Shown here piece by piece: positions 53,084 to 62,078 of a DNA stretch of 64,000 nucleotides. The stretch is taken from the NCBI GenBank assembly GCA_017858255.1, contig JAFMBV010000001.1, forward strand, positions 1 through 64,000, given 5' to 3'. Under the pieces are notes generated by a model. It worked only from the letters and a program-made list of their open reading frames with translations, searched no databases and was not told where the DNA came from. The stretch comes from Bacteriovoracaceae bacterium. Lineage in GTDB: Bacteria; Bdellovibrionota; Bacteriovoracia; Bacteriovoracales; Bacteriovoracaceae. Both the position numbers and the translations under genes were made by a program. Each line of letters begins with the position of its first letter. The stretch's first letter is position 1.

Positions 53084-53924
53084 TTAGTCTTATTACTCGT
53101 TTTGTTTTTATTAAACTATATTTGAATACCCAAACTATAATAATACAAAAAATAAACTTGGCTATCATACTTATACTCTGAAGCAATACCGTTTCTAGAC
53201 CAGGGGAAAAGTTCTGCTTTTCCAAAATTGATGGAAGTCCATATCCTCCTAGAAATCCAAAAATAAACATGATTATATAAGTATTAAAAAACAAGTGGTT
53301 CACGAGGGTAAAGTTTGTCTTTGGATTTTCGATCTCAGTGTACAAAAGATTTAAAATCAAAATTAATCCCAATGGATTGTTAATTAAGAAGTAATTTCTT
53401 AGTCCATACTCATTAAAGCTTTTTTGATATTGTACCATTTGCTCAACGGAGAAAGATGGAGAATAGATTACAAAAGTTAGTAAAATTCCGAGTAGTAATG
53501 GCACCTTATAGAAAATTTTCTTATAAGTAGGATCATACAGACTTCTTAAAATTTCACTAATTATTAGTATGCCAAAAAAGAATAACCAAGAGTTCTCGTT
53601 GGAGATAATGCCTAGATAAACCTCAGTTCCTGCGACATCGAAACGATCTGATAGTTGTACAAAAAATAATGGTAAGATCGCAGAAAGGACTGTTCCCATG
53701 TATAGAGCTATACTGAAAAACTTCCCCCTCTTTTCCTGAATATAGAATCCATTGTTTTCATTAAAAATTCTTAACAGCAAAACCTTAAGTATTGTTAAAT
53801 TGGCTATTTTTTTACGGTTGAAGATCGTAATAAATTCTTCTCTAATCCAAAGAGAAAAGCACAGTAAGAAGAACAGCAACACTAGAAAATGAATTGCCTT
53901 TATTGACTCTAAAAATACAAGCAA
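53076..53924 (-). CDS. Degenerate NuoH/HyfC homologue, module gene 2 (282 aa)
   Basis: The clearest member of the block. It aligns end to end with this window's own NuoH: the IFNRKKIANLTILKVLLLR loop (NuoH TYAERKISADIQL...GLLQ), SIALYMGTVLSAILPLFF (NLAPLLALIGVFATLAVLPF), LINNPLGLILILNLLYTEIENPK (LHNPFTFIAFFVFFIGMLAETN), FGFLGGYGLP (AAFLGGYKVP), ISMIAKFIFCIIIVWVFKY (FLTKTLFLYYVVIWVRWTF). The NPKTNFTLV stretch is nearer to the D-N-P-x-T motif of hydrogenase-4 HyfC. Lost: the RQGPNRVGP quinone loop and ETNRAPFDLPEAE. Start TTG 53924 with AAGG 7 bases upstream. Confidence 0.65.
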   Translation of the reverse strand: MLVFLESIKAIHFLVLLFFLLCFSLWIREEFITIFNRKKIANLTILKVLLLRIFNENNGFYIQEKRGKFFSIALYMGTVLSAILPLFFVQLSDRFDVAGTEVYLGIISNENSWLFFFGILIISEILRSLYDPTYKKIFYKVPLLLGILLTFVIYSPSFSVEQMVQYQKSFNEYGLRNYFLINNPLGLILILNLLYTEIENPKTNFTLVNHLFFNTYIIMFIFGFLGGYGLPSILEKQNFSPGLETVLLQSISMIAKFIFCIIIVWVFKYSLIKTKRVIRLND

Positions 53925-53933
53925 ACCTTAACC

Positions 53934-54206
53934 TTATGTTTTTCTTTGTATAAAATTAACAAAAGCAGTCACGATTAAAAGACTCATAATTATTTTAGGA
54001 CTTTCGCTGAATAAAGAGTAATTAATGTTTCTAAATTTTATAAAAATCAACCATGTAATTAGCGGCAACAAGAAAATAATAAAGCTAAAGTTTTCGATTT
54101 GATTACTAGAAAATGCCTTATGTGAGTTTGGCTTTCTTGAGAAGTAAACTAGGGTTGTTAACAGTAAGAGTAAAACAACCCCTGTAATTATGGCGCTAAT
54201 ATACAT
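53934..54206 (-). CDS. Small membrane protein directly after nuoN, module gene 1 (90 aa)
   Basis: Three membrane helices: VVLLLLLTTLVYFS, FSFIIFLLPLITWLIFI and IIMSLLIVTAFVNFI, with a polar loop (SRKPNSHKAFSSNQIEN). The ATG immediately follows the nuoN stop (TAAATG), so it is translated with it. I recognise no family; the layout is vaguely like NuoA or the start of HyfB, without its Glu/Asp. Confidence 0.5.
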   Translation of the reverse strand: MYISAIITGVVLLLLLTTLVYFSRKPNSHKAFSSNQIENFSFIIFLLPLITWLIFIKFRNINYSLFSESPKIIMSLLIVTAFVNFIQRKT

Positions 54207-55673
54207 TTATTGGAGGAAAACCTTTGCGCCATCCGCCAATACAATGAGCTTTTCCCAGAATAAACCAAGCACAACCACCGGAATGGTCAAGGCCACAACT
54301 GCCCCCTGGTTGAATATATTAAAGCCTGAAATAGCCTCTTCACTTTCTGGATCTTTTAGCATCATTAACCGTACTATTTTTAAATAATAGTAAAGGGATA
54401 CAACTGAATTGATACCTGCGATAACGGCCAATACATAATATTTTTTGGCCAATAGAGCGGTGAAGATATGAAACTTCGCTACAAATCCACTAAACGGTGG
54501 AATACCCGCTAGACTGAACATCACAATACATAAAGCGATCGCCATGAGGGGATATCTAAATGCAAGACCGGTAAAACGCTCAAAGTGATCATTTCCATAT
54601 TTGTCAGAAACAAACGATACGACATAGAATGCCGCCAAGGTCATAAAGAGATAGGTAACTGAATAAAAAATTACGCTTCTAGTTCCCAACTCACTTATAA
54701 CCAAAACACCCATTAACATCATGCCGGCATGAGAGATCGAAGAATATGCTAACATTCTTTTTACTGACCTCTGTCCAATTGCACTGACATTACCAACCGT
54801 CATTGTTAGGGCAGCAACTATCGATAAAACACCTACCCAACCAATATTTAAAGCGCCAGGGTTTGCAAAGAATGTCTGGGACACTCGTATTAAGGCAGCT
54901 AAACCAGCTACCTTTGGTACGATGCTAAAAAATGCTGTAACTGGTAACGGTGAACCCTCATAAACATCTGGTGCCCACATATGAAATGGCACACAAGCGA
55001 TCTTGTATCCAATCCCTGCAAAGAAGAATAAGAATGAAGGCAAGAGAATCGCAATTTGTGTCGTATCTACTGTACTTAGAACCACTGCCATTTCAGTAAA
55101 ATTTATACTTCCTAGTACTCCAAAAATATGGCTCATACCAAAGAGCATAATTCCAGAACTCATTCCGCCGTAAAGAGAGTACTTCAACCCTGCCTCAGAG
55201 CTTCTTTCATCGCCCTTCTTTAAACTTGCGAGTACATAAGAGAGAATTGAGAGAGTTTCAATACCGATAAATAACACCAGCATATTGTTCGCCGACGAAA
55301 GTAGCATCCCGCCAACAAGCACGCCTGTTGCCATGATTATAAATTCAGGCTTTAGGTTTCCTTCAATGTCATTACTTGTACTAGCTAGATATACGGCTCC
55401 AATAGTTCCTAAGACCATGACCATTTTCATAAGAGAAGAAAATGAGTCAATAATTAGACTATTGGTAAAGATTGCAACAGGTTCCTTACCTAATGAAGCA
55501 AAAGAAAATACCAGTACCGATACTAAACCGATTCCGGCAGCTAGAAATAGAAAGCCTCTCCCTTTTTCCTCTTCCTTATAAGTTGCCTCGATAAGGATGA
55601 GTCCAAACATAGTAAGACAAGCCAATAGCTCAGGAATGAAATGACTTAAACTTGCTAAATAATTCTGTCCCAT
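54207..55673 (-). CDS. nuoN: NADH-quinone oxidoreductase subunit N
   Basis: Antiporter-like proton channel subunit of complex I. Fourteen membrane segments; NNMLVLFIGIETLSILSYVL (with the helix Glu), VPFHMWAPDVYEGSPLPVTAFFSIVPKVAGL (Lys), VKRMLAYSSISHAGMML and SLAGIPPFSGFVAKF are complete. 488 residues. It follows nuoM by 13 bases. Confidence 0.96.
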   Translation of the reverse strand: MGQNYLASLSHFIPELLACLTMFGLILIEATYKEEEKGRGFLFLAAGIGLVSVLVFSFASLGKEPVAIFTNSLIIDSFSSLMKMVMVLGTIGAVYLASTSNDIEGNLKPEFIIMATGVLVGGMLLSSANNMLVLFIGIETLSILSYVLASLKKGDERSSEAGLKYSLYGGMSSGIMLFGMSHIFGVLGSINFTEMAVVLSTVDTTQIAILLPSFLFFFAGIGYKIACVPFHMWAPDVYEGSPLPVTAFFSIVPKVAGLAALIRVSQTFFANPGALNIGWVGVLSIVAALTMTVGNVSAIGQRSVKRMLAYSSISHAGMMLMGVLVISELGTRSVIFYSVTYLFMTLAAFYVVSFVSDKYGNDHFERFTGLAFRYPLMAIALCIVMFSLAGIPPFSGFVAKFHIFTALLAKKYYVLAVIAGINSVVSLYYYLKIVRLMMLKDPESEEAISGFNIFNQGAVVALTIPVVVLGLFWEKLIVLADGAKVFLQ

Positions 55674-55686
55674 GAGTTATTCCTAT

Positions 55687-57219
55687 TTAGTATGTAGCGA
55701 GCATACTTACGAGTTTACCGACCGATGCTCTCATCACATTTAGTACGGGTGAGGGATAAATCCCAAATACAACTACGGCAACACAAAGTGGCACCATAAA
55801 AGCGATTTCTCGAGCATTCATATCGGTGTATGATTTACATTCCTCTATAACGTCACCAAAGAACATTCTCTTAAACATCCACAGCAGGTAAGCCGCTCCA
55901 AGCAATAAACCGATCAAGGCCAAGACTGTTATCGTCGTGTACTTCTCGTATATACCTAAGAAAATCAAAGCTTCTGATATGAAGCCAGATAGACCAGGTA
56001 GACCCATAGAGGCAAACATTGCGATGATAAAGATAATCGTAAACTTTGGAAGCTGTGTATAAAGACCTCCGAAGCCTTTGGATCCGTCTGGTCTAACAAT
56101 CCAGCGGTGATGTGATCTCTCGTAAAGTATTCCGATCAAAAGGAACATCATGGCCGTTGAAGTACCGTGATTAAACATCTGAAGAACAGCACCGTTCATA
56201 CCCGTAACAGTCATTGCAGCAAGACCTAGCATCACAAATCCCATGTGAGATACAGAAGAATAGGCCACAAGTTTTTTAACGTCGGTCTGAGCCATTGCAC
56301 AAAATGCGCCATAGATCACATTTATTAAACCTAACCAAGCTATTGCATCCGCAAAATGTACTGATGCACCTGGAAAGATTGGGAAAGCTATTCTTAAAAA
56401 GCCATAAGTACCCATTTTAAGCAGAACACCGGCAAGTATGACTGATACTGCTGTTGGAGCCTGTACGTGGGCATGCGGTAACCATGTATGGAAAGGGAAT
56501 ACTGGCACCTTAATAGCGAAACCAATGAATAGGAAAATAAAGAATAATTTTGAAAAGCTTAACGTTGTTCCGAATAGTTCTATAGTTAAGTCTGAGAACC
56601 TTCCTCCTTGTAGAGCAAGAATACTGAAACTATCAACACCCTTACCTGAAGCGTAATATAGCGCAACCATTCCAACGAGCATTAAGATTGATCCGAAAAA
56701 CGTATAAAGAAAGAATTTAACTGCAGCATACTCTCTGTTTTCTCCTCCCCAAATTCCAATCAGGAAAAACATCGGTATCAACATCACTTCCCAGTAAACG
56801 TAGAAAAGGAAGAAGTCCAAAGCAAAGAAAACACCAAACACGGTAGTCTGAAGAAATAAGAAAAGAGCAAAGTATCCTTTTATCTGTTTTGTAACAGTCC
56901 AGGAGGACAGAATACAAAGCATAAAGAGTAGCCCTGTTAGAATAATCATTGGTAATGATATTCCATCAACTCCTAAGTTATAAAAGATATTAAAGCTACT
57001 AATCCATGGGATCTTCACATTAAAGGCTTCTTGCATACCTGGAACACTGGTGTCGAACTTTGAATAAAGAACCAACGTCAACACAAAGGTAATCGCAGTA
57101 TTTACCAATGCCCACCAGCGAATTAAGTTTTCTTTTGATTTAGGTATTAATAAAACACCTATGACACCAATAAATGGTGTCCACAAAATCCAGTTTAAAA
57201 GATTTGATGATGCCTGCAC
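55687..57219 (-). CDS. nuoM: NADH-quinone oxidoreductase subunit M
   Basis: Second antiporter-like subunit, 510 residues. FYVYWEVMLIPMFFLIGIWGGENR with its Glu, KVPVFPFHTWLPHAHVQAPTAVSVILAGVLLKMGTYG, DVKKLVAYSSVSHMGFVMLG and GLPGLSGFISEALIF are all present. An intact proton channel in a full membrane arm. Confidence 0.96.
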   Translation of the reverse strand: MQASSNLLNWILWTPFIGVIGVLLIPKSKENLIRWWALVNTAITFVLTLVLYSKFDTSVPGMQEAFNVKIPWISSFNIFYNLGVDGISLPMIILTGLLFMLCILSSWTVTKQIKGYFALFLFLQTTVFGVFFALDFFLFYVYWEVMLIPMFFLIGIWGGENREYAAVKFFLYTFFGSILMLVGMVALYYASGKGVDSFSILALQGGRFSDLTIELFGTTLSFSKLFFIFLFIGFAIKVPVFPFHTWLPHAHVQAPTAVSVILAGVLLKMGTYGFLRIAFPIFPGASVHFADAIAWLGLINVIYGAFCAMAQTDVKKLVAYSSVSHMGFVMLGLAAMTVTGMNGAVLQMFNHGTSTAMMFLLIGILYERSHHRWIVRPDGSKGFGGLYTQLPKFTIIFIIAMFASMGLPGLSGFISEALIFLGIYEKYTTITVLALIGLLLGAAYLLWMFKRMFFGDVIEECKSYTDMNAREIAFMVPLCVAVVVFGIYPSPVLNVMRASVGKLVSMLATY

Positions 57220-57252
57220 GGATCTTCTCCTTTCTCTTCTATATACAACGAG

Positions 57253-59421
57253 TTAAATATTTAAAGTCCAAATGTAACCAGTCAGTACCAAAATGATCAC
57301 AATAAAATAAAATTGGATCTTTCCGGACTGAATAGTTCTTAAAATTACATTAAAAAAGCGAACACTAGCGCCCGTTCCATCAACAGCAACGGTGTCGACA
57401 ATAATATTGTCAAACCAGTTGGCCATAGTGAACAAGACTCTGTTTACCTTTTCCCAGCCATCGATAGCATAGCGGTCGTAAATTCCCATATCGATAAAGG
57501 CCAACAAGTTATTTAAAGGTAAAAGTCCTTTTTGAATAAAGCCTTTTATATAAACGTCATCAAAGTAGTACTTATTTTGAAGCGCCCTATACCATCTTGA
57601 GAATAGTGATACCCAAAAACCAGGATTCCAAGATCTCCAGAAATACATCATCGTTGCAATGAACACGCCAGAGAAAGCAATGACAATTGAGACTAAAGCT
57701 CCGATATGATGAATGTGATGAACATGGTGGGCTTTTTCGGCACTTAAGCCGTGGTTGCTGTCATATTTTGATTTAGTGAAAGTTTCAGTGCTTGAATTAT
57801 TAACAAAACTAAACGGCTGAGACTGACGGTTGTTAAAACTCGCTAGGTTTGGTTTCACAATCAATGTTTGAAACCACTCAAATTTTTCACCGGCAACTTT
57901 AATAAAGCCCTGCCCAGTTAATGAACCAGAGTAAAATAAACCTAGTGTAAATAATGAAAGAATAAGTAACGGAAGGTTTCTATTCCAACTTAAAGTTTCT
58001 TTTTTCGTATGGTCATAAAGCTCTTTATCTCTTGGCTCCCCAAAAAATGTTAAGAACATCATTCTGAACATATAAAATGCTGTCAGAAGTGCTCCGCCGA
58101 AACCGAGTAGGGCAGGACCCCAGTAAACTTTGTTATCAAGGGCCATTAATAGGGCATCACCAAGAATTCTATCCTTTGAAACAAAACCACTAAAGAATGG
58201 AATGCCTGCAATTGCCAATGTACAGAAAAGCATGGCCAAGAATGTGTAAGGCATTTTATTTTTTAATCCACCCATCCGTGGCATTTCCTGCACGTGAGCA
58301 TGAGTGTGGTGATCATGAAGTGAATGAATTACCGAGCCTGCAGATAAGAATAAACATGCTTTAAAAACTGCGTGAGTTATTAGATGCATAAAGGCTGCGT
58401 TATAAGAGCCAACCCCAACTCCCAATACCATATAACCAAGCTGAGAAATTGTAGAATAGGCCAATACGGCTTTTATATCTGTTTGGACTAGTGCAATTGT
58501 TGCTGCACCAAAAGCTGTAATCCCACCAATATAGGCAATAAGCGTAGTTAAATTTCCTGCCTCCATAAGTGGATAGCAACGCAAACTTAAGTAAACACCT
58601 GCAGCAACCATTGTCGCCGCATGAATTAGTGCTGAACAAGGAGTCGGTCCCCACATCGCATCTGGCAACCAAACCTGGAGAGGAACTTGGGCTGACTTAC
58701 CAATTGTTCCCATAAATACACTAAATCCTGCAAACGTAGCGAGCGGTATACCTAGGGCATACAAGCCGTTAAATTTTCCCATACCTATGGCCTGATAGAT
58801 ATCTACAAAAGATACGCTACCAACTACCGACCAAATGGCCAAAATACCGAGTAAGAAAAATACATCTCCCACTCGTGTTGTCATAAAAGCTTTCATTGAT
58901 GCATTACCTGCACCCTCTTTTTCATAGTAAAAGCCAATTAGAGAATAAGAACAAAAGCCCATTAGTTCCCAAAAGATAAATACTGAAATTAAGTTTTCCG
59001 AGAGAACTAGAGCAAGCATCGCACTTGTAAATAATGAGAGATAAACGAAGAACCTTCCATATCTTTTATCATCACGCATGTAATAGGTTGAAAATATATG
59101 AATTAAAGACGCAACACCCGTAACCATAAAGAGCATAGTTGCAGTCATGTTATCTATATATATTCCCATATCCATTTTAAATGGAAACGATCCATAAGAA
59201 AGATCAAACCAGGTAAATGTTTTATGAATATAGTAGTCGGCGCTAAAGACGTTTAAAAAATCAAAGAACACTCTGGCTGCGTAGAAGAAAGAACCTATTA
59301 CGGAACCACAGCTTATAATTACTGCTAATGTTGTAAAACGCTTTACAATGAAAGCATTAATCACAAAAGCAAAGAAAGGTAATAAAACTATTGGGGCAAT
59401 CGTACTAATCGTATATTCCAT
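57253..59421 (-). CDS. nuoL: NADH-quinone oxidoreductase subunit L
   Basis: Distal antiporter subunit with the lateral helix, 722 residues, longer than usual. FIFWELMGFCSYSLIGFYYEKE, VPLQVWLPDAMWGPTPCSALIHAATMV, DIKAVLAYSTISQLGYMVLG and AGIPFFSGFVSKDRIL are intact. An insert of about 60 residues near 530-590 is polar and ends in a His-rich HHVHHIHHI stretch, which may bind metal. nuoK precedes it by 17 bases. Confidence 0.95.
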   Translation of the reverse strand: MEYTISTIAPIVLLPFFAFVINAFIVKRFTTLAVIISCGSVIGSFFYAARVFFDFLNVFSADYYIHKTFTWFDLSYGSFPFKMDMGIYIDNMTATMLFMVTGVASLIHIFSTYYMRDDKRYGRFFVYLSLFTSAMLALVLSENLISVFIFWELMGFCSYSLIGFYYEKEGAGNASMKAFMTTRVGDVFFLLGILAIWSVVGSVSFVDIYQAIGMGKFNGLYALGIPLATFAGFSVFMGTIGKSAQVPLQVWLPDAMWGPTPCSALIHAATMVAAGVYLSLRCYPLMEAGNLTTLIAYIGGITAFGAATIALVQTDIKAVLAYSTISQLGYMVLGVGVGSYNAAFMHLITHAVFKACLFLSAGSVIHSLHDHHTHAHVQEMPRMGGLKNKMPYTFLAMLFCTLAIAGIPFFSGFVSKDRILGDALLMALDNKVYWGPALLGFGGALLTAFYMFRMMFLTFFGEPRDKELYDHTKKETLSWNRNLPLLILSLFTLGLFYSGSLTGQGFIKVAGEKFEWFQTLIVKPNLASFNNRQSQPFSFVNNSSTETFTKSKYDSNHGLSAEKAHHVHHIHHIGALVSIVIAFSGVFIATMMYFWRSWNPGFWVSLFSRWYRALQNKYYFDDVYIKGFIQKGLLPLNNLLAFIDMGIYDRYAIDGWEKVNRVLFTMANWFDNIIVDTVAVDGTGASVRFFNVILRTIQSGKIQFYFIVIILVLTGYIWTLNI

Positions 59422-59438
59422 CTTTTATCCCTAAACCT

Positions 59439-59744
59439 CTAGCTTTGAAGTTGAGCAGCATCATCAATATGGATTGTTTCTTTGATTTGGAAAAATCTAA
59501 TAACAATCGCAAGGCCAACGGCTGCTTCTGCGGCAGCAATTACAATAATAAACAAACTCATTAAATGCCCTTCAAGGTTATTATTTATAAACCTTGTGTA
59601 GGCGGCAAAATTTAAAGCTGCGCTATTTAGAATAAGCTCGATTCCCAACATCATCGCAATGATATTTTTTCGAGCTATCATAACAGCTATACCTGCTATA
59701 AAGAGCGTGAATGAAATAAAAAGATAAGATGATAGTGAAATCAT
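59439..59744 (-). CDS. nuoK: NADH-quinone oxidoreductase subunit K
   Basis: Three helices, 101 residues. ARKNIIAMMLGIELILNSAALNF carries the conserved Glu in the second helix, and AEAAVGLAIVIRFF is the third helix with its Glu. Normal in all key positions, unlike module gene 4 further down. Confidence 0.96.
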   Translation of the reverse strand: MISLSSYLFISFTLFIAGIAVMIARKNIIAMMLGIELILNSAALNFAAYTRFINNNLEGHLMSLFIIVIAAAEAAVGLAIVIRFFQIKETIHIDDAAQLQS

Positions 59745-59753
59745 ATTATTTCC

Positions 59754-60281
59754 TTAACCTTTTCGAGGTCTTGCAATAACAGCTGCGCCAACAAGTGCAC
59801 CCAGTAATAAAATTGATGATATTTCAAATGCAAGTACGTGATCCGTTACCAGTAAAGTTCCAATTTTTTCAACTGTTGATGAAAAAGCTGGTAATTCACC
59901 TTTTGTGTAAGATTTCATAAAGTTTGCCATGAGCTTTAATACGGTAAATGAAATTACCAAAACACTAAAACCTGCAATTACATAAGTTTTGGTGCTACCC
60001 ATAGCTGGTATTTTTTCAATACCAAACTTATTGGAATTATCAGAGCTACCACCCGTTAACATAACGGCAAAGAGCATAAGAATAACAACGCCACCAGCGT
60101 ATATTACTAACTGTGCTGCCGCGAGAAAATCAGCTCCAATAACTGCATACAGTCCAGCGATTCCAAAAAGGGAAGCCAGCAACAATACACAGGCATGCAT
60201 TAGATTTTTTGAGAAAACAACACCAGCGGCACCAATGATACAAAGGGCTGCTGATAAGAAAAATAGTATATTTTCAAACAT
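59754..60281 (-). CDS. nuoJ: NADH-quinone oxidoreductase subunit J
   Basis: Five-helix subunit of 175 residues. SKNLMHACVLLLASLFGIAGLYAVIGADFLAAAQLVIYAGGVVILMLFAVML is the family core, with the flexible pi-helix region. Nine bases separate it from nuoK. Confidence 0.95.
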   Translation of the reverse strand: MFENILFFLSAALCIIGAAGVVFSKNLMHACVLLLASLFGIAGLYAVIGADFLAAAQLVIYAGGVVILMLFAVMLTGGSSDNSNKFGIEKIPAMGSTKTYVIAGFSVLVISFTVLKLMANFMKSYTKGELPAFSSTVEKIGTLLVTDHVLAFEISSILLLGALVGAAVIARPRKG

Positions 60282-60295
60282 AACTAACTCCTACC

Positions 60296-61495
60296 TTAAT
60301 GGCCGCCGCCATGGGCTCCGCCGCCGAGATGACTTAAGACTTCCCAGATTGATTGACCATCAAAAGCAAAAACCCACAAGGTTATACCTACAAGATTAAA
60401 TAGTGCTATTGGTGTTAAGTACTTCCAACAAATTGTCATTACCTGATCTACTCTAATCCTTGGGAAGGTCCATCTAACCCAAATTACGACATAATAGAGA
60501 AATAATGTTTTTGTTAAGAAAGATCCCATTTGTAGTAATTGACCAATATTTTTACCGATGATGGCAGGTAGTCCGAGCTTTTCTACAAACACAACACCAT
60601 TTCCAAGATCAAAAGGCACTTTATAGCCACCCAAAAATGCTGCTGCCGCGACTCCGCAAAGAACAAATACTTCTATATATTCTGCGAGAGCAAAAAGACC
60701 AAATCGCATTCCAGTGTATTCAGTGTGATAACCAGAAACCAGTTCAGACTCAGCCTCAGGCAAATCGAAAGGTGCTCTATTCGTTTCGGCCAACATACCT
60801 ATGAAGAAAACAAAGAACGCTATAAAGGTGAAAGGGTTATGAAGAATATACCACTGATGGGGAAAGCCACCCTGAGTTTCTACGAAACTACCAAAACTCA
60901 TTCCACCGGAAATTAAGACGATAGATAGAATTGTTATTGTTACAGGAACTTCATAACTAATAATCTGAGAGGCACCTCTCATCCCGCCAAGCATTGACCA
61001 TTTTGAGTTAGCTGAATAGCCCCCCAAAAATACAGCAACACCAACAAGGGAAGACACACCGATTAAGTAAAAAACACCAATATTGAGATTTGTTAGCGTA
61101 AAGCCAGATGAAAAAGGCAGTACGGCCAATGTTGCAAATACTCCGATGAGTGCAAGTAGAGGAGCTAAGTTAAAAAGTGTTCTGTCTGCTTGAGCAGGAA
61201 AGATATCTTCTTTCATAAGCATTTTCACGCCGTCAGCGAGAAACTGAAGAAGACCATAAGGACCAACTCTGTTTGGTCCTTGTCTAAGCTGAATATCTGC
61301 TGAAATTTTTCTTTCAGCATAGGTACCTAAACCACCGACCAAGGCCATCACGTTTACAACGAGAAAAGAAGCTACCGCAAAAACCAAAAATGTCACTAAA
61401 CCAGAGGCATCAAATCCCAAAACTTCAGAGATGAAACCAATAGCTTTTCGATGAGCTTCGAATTGATTTAGATAATCATTAATAGAGGGACTCAT
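60296..61495 (-). CDS. nuoH: NADH-quinone oxidoreductase subunit H
   Basis: Connects the quinone chamber to the antiporter subunits. LRQGPNRVGPYGLLQFLADGVK, AETNRAPFDLPEAESELVSGYHTEY and WVRWTFPRIRVDQ are intact. 399 residues; the C-terminus carries an extra GGGAHGGGH tail. It overlaps nuoA by four bases: nuoB, C, D, E, F, G and I, normally between A and H, are missing. Confidence 0.96.
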   Translation of the reverse strand: MSPSINDYLNQFEAHRKAIGFISEVLGFDASGLVTFLVFAVASFLVVNVMALVGGLGTYAERKISADIQLRQGPNRVGPYGLLQFLADGVKMLMKEDIFPAQADRTLFNLAPLLALIGVFATLAVLPFSSGFTLTNLNIGVFYLIGVSSLVGVAVFLGGYSANSKWSMLGGMRGASQIISYEVPVTITILSIVLISGGMSFGSFVETQGGFPHQWYILHNPFTFIAFFVFFIGMLAETNRAPFDLPEAESELVSGYHTEYTGMRFGLFALAEYIEVFVLCGVAAAAFLGGYKVPFDLGNGVVFVEKLGLPAIIGKNIGQLLQMGSFLTKTLFLYYVVIWVRWTFPRIRVDQVMTICWKYLTPIALFNLVGITLWVFAFDGQSIWEVLSHLGGGAHGGGH

Positions 61496-61935
61496 GCCTT
61501 CTCCTCAATACCTTTTAATTGATTAACTTGATCTTCACTTAACTGGAAGGATCTTACCCAATCAAGGTCACCCTTGCTCCAGCAGTAAATAATTCCAAAA
61601 ACTAAAACAGATATAAATACTAATAATGAACCAACTAATACTGCACCTTCGCCAATGGCCACAAACTTTCTAAAGATTGCTGCTACTGGAAACATAAGTG
61701 CGCCTTCAACATCAAAAACGATAAAGACTAAAGAAACGACATAAAACCGTACGTTGAAGTTGGACCAAGCTGTCCCAACAGGATCCTCTCCACATTCATA
61801 AGCTTGCTCCTTAAGAGCACTGGGCTTAAAGGGTCTAAGAACTTGAGCGACAAAAACAGCTACAACTACCAAACCCACGGCCAAAGCCATAAGAATGATA
61901 ACCGGCATGTATACGTCTAAGGTATAGGACGTCAT
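61492..61935 (-). CDS. nuoA: NADH-quinone oxidoreductase subunit A
   Basis: First gene of this Nuo operon, 147 residues, three helices. The loop YECGEDPVG with its Cys, FYVVSLVFIVFDVEGALMFP (helix with Asp-x-Glu) are conserved. A GGAG element 10 bases upstream of the ATG serves as binding site. Upstream a 143-base gap separates it from divergent mfd; promoter not clear (a TTAATATAAC stretch near 61948 could be a -10 region). Confidence 0.94.
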   Translation of the reverse strand: MTSYTLDVYMPVIILMALAVGLVVVAVFVAQVLRPFKPSALKEQAYECGEDPVGTAWSNFNVRFYVVSLVFIVFDVEGALMFPVAAIFRKFVAIGEGAVLVGSLLVFISVLVFGIIYCWSKGDLDWVRSFQLSEDQVNQLKGIEEKA

Positions 61936-62078
61936 TTGCAGGAACTCCGTTATATTAAGGTGTTGAAAAACTACATGAACTTTAACATATTGGAAACATT
62001 TTGAAATGGCTTTTTTGCTCGACTTAGTCTACTGATAAAGCTTCCCTGCAATATCAATTCTCAGTTCAGGATTTTATT

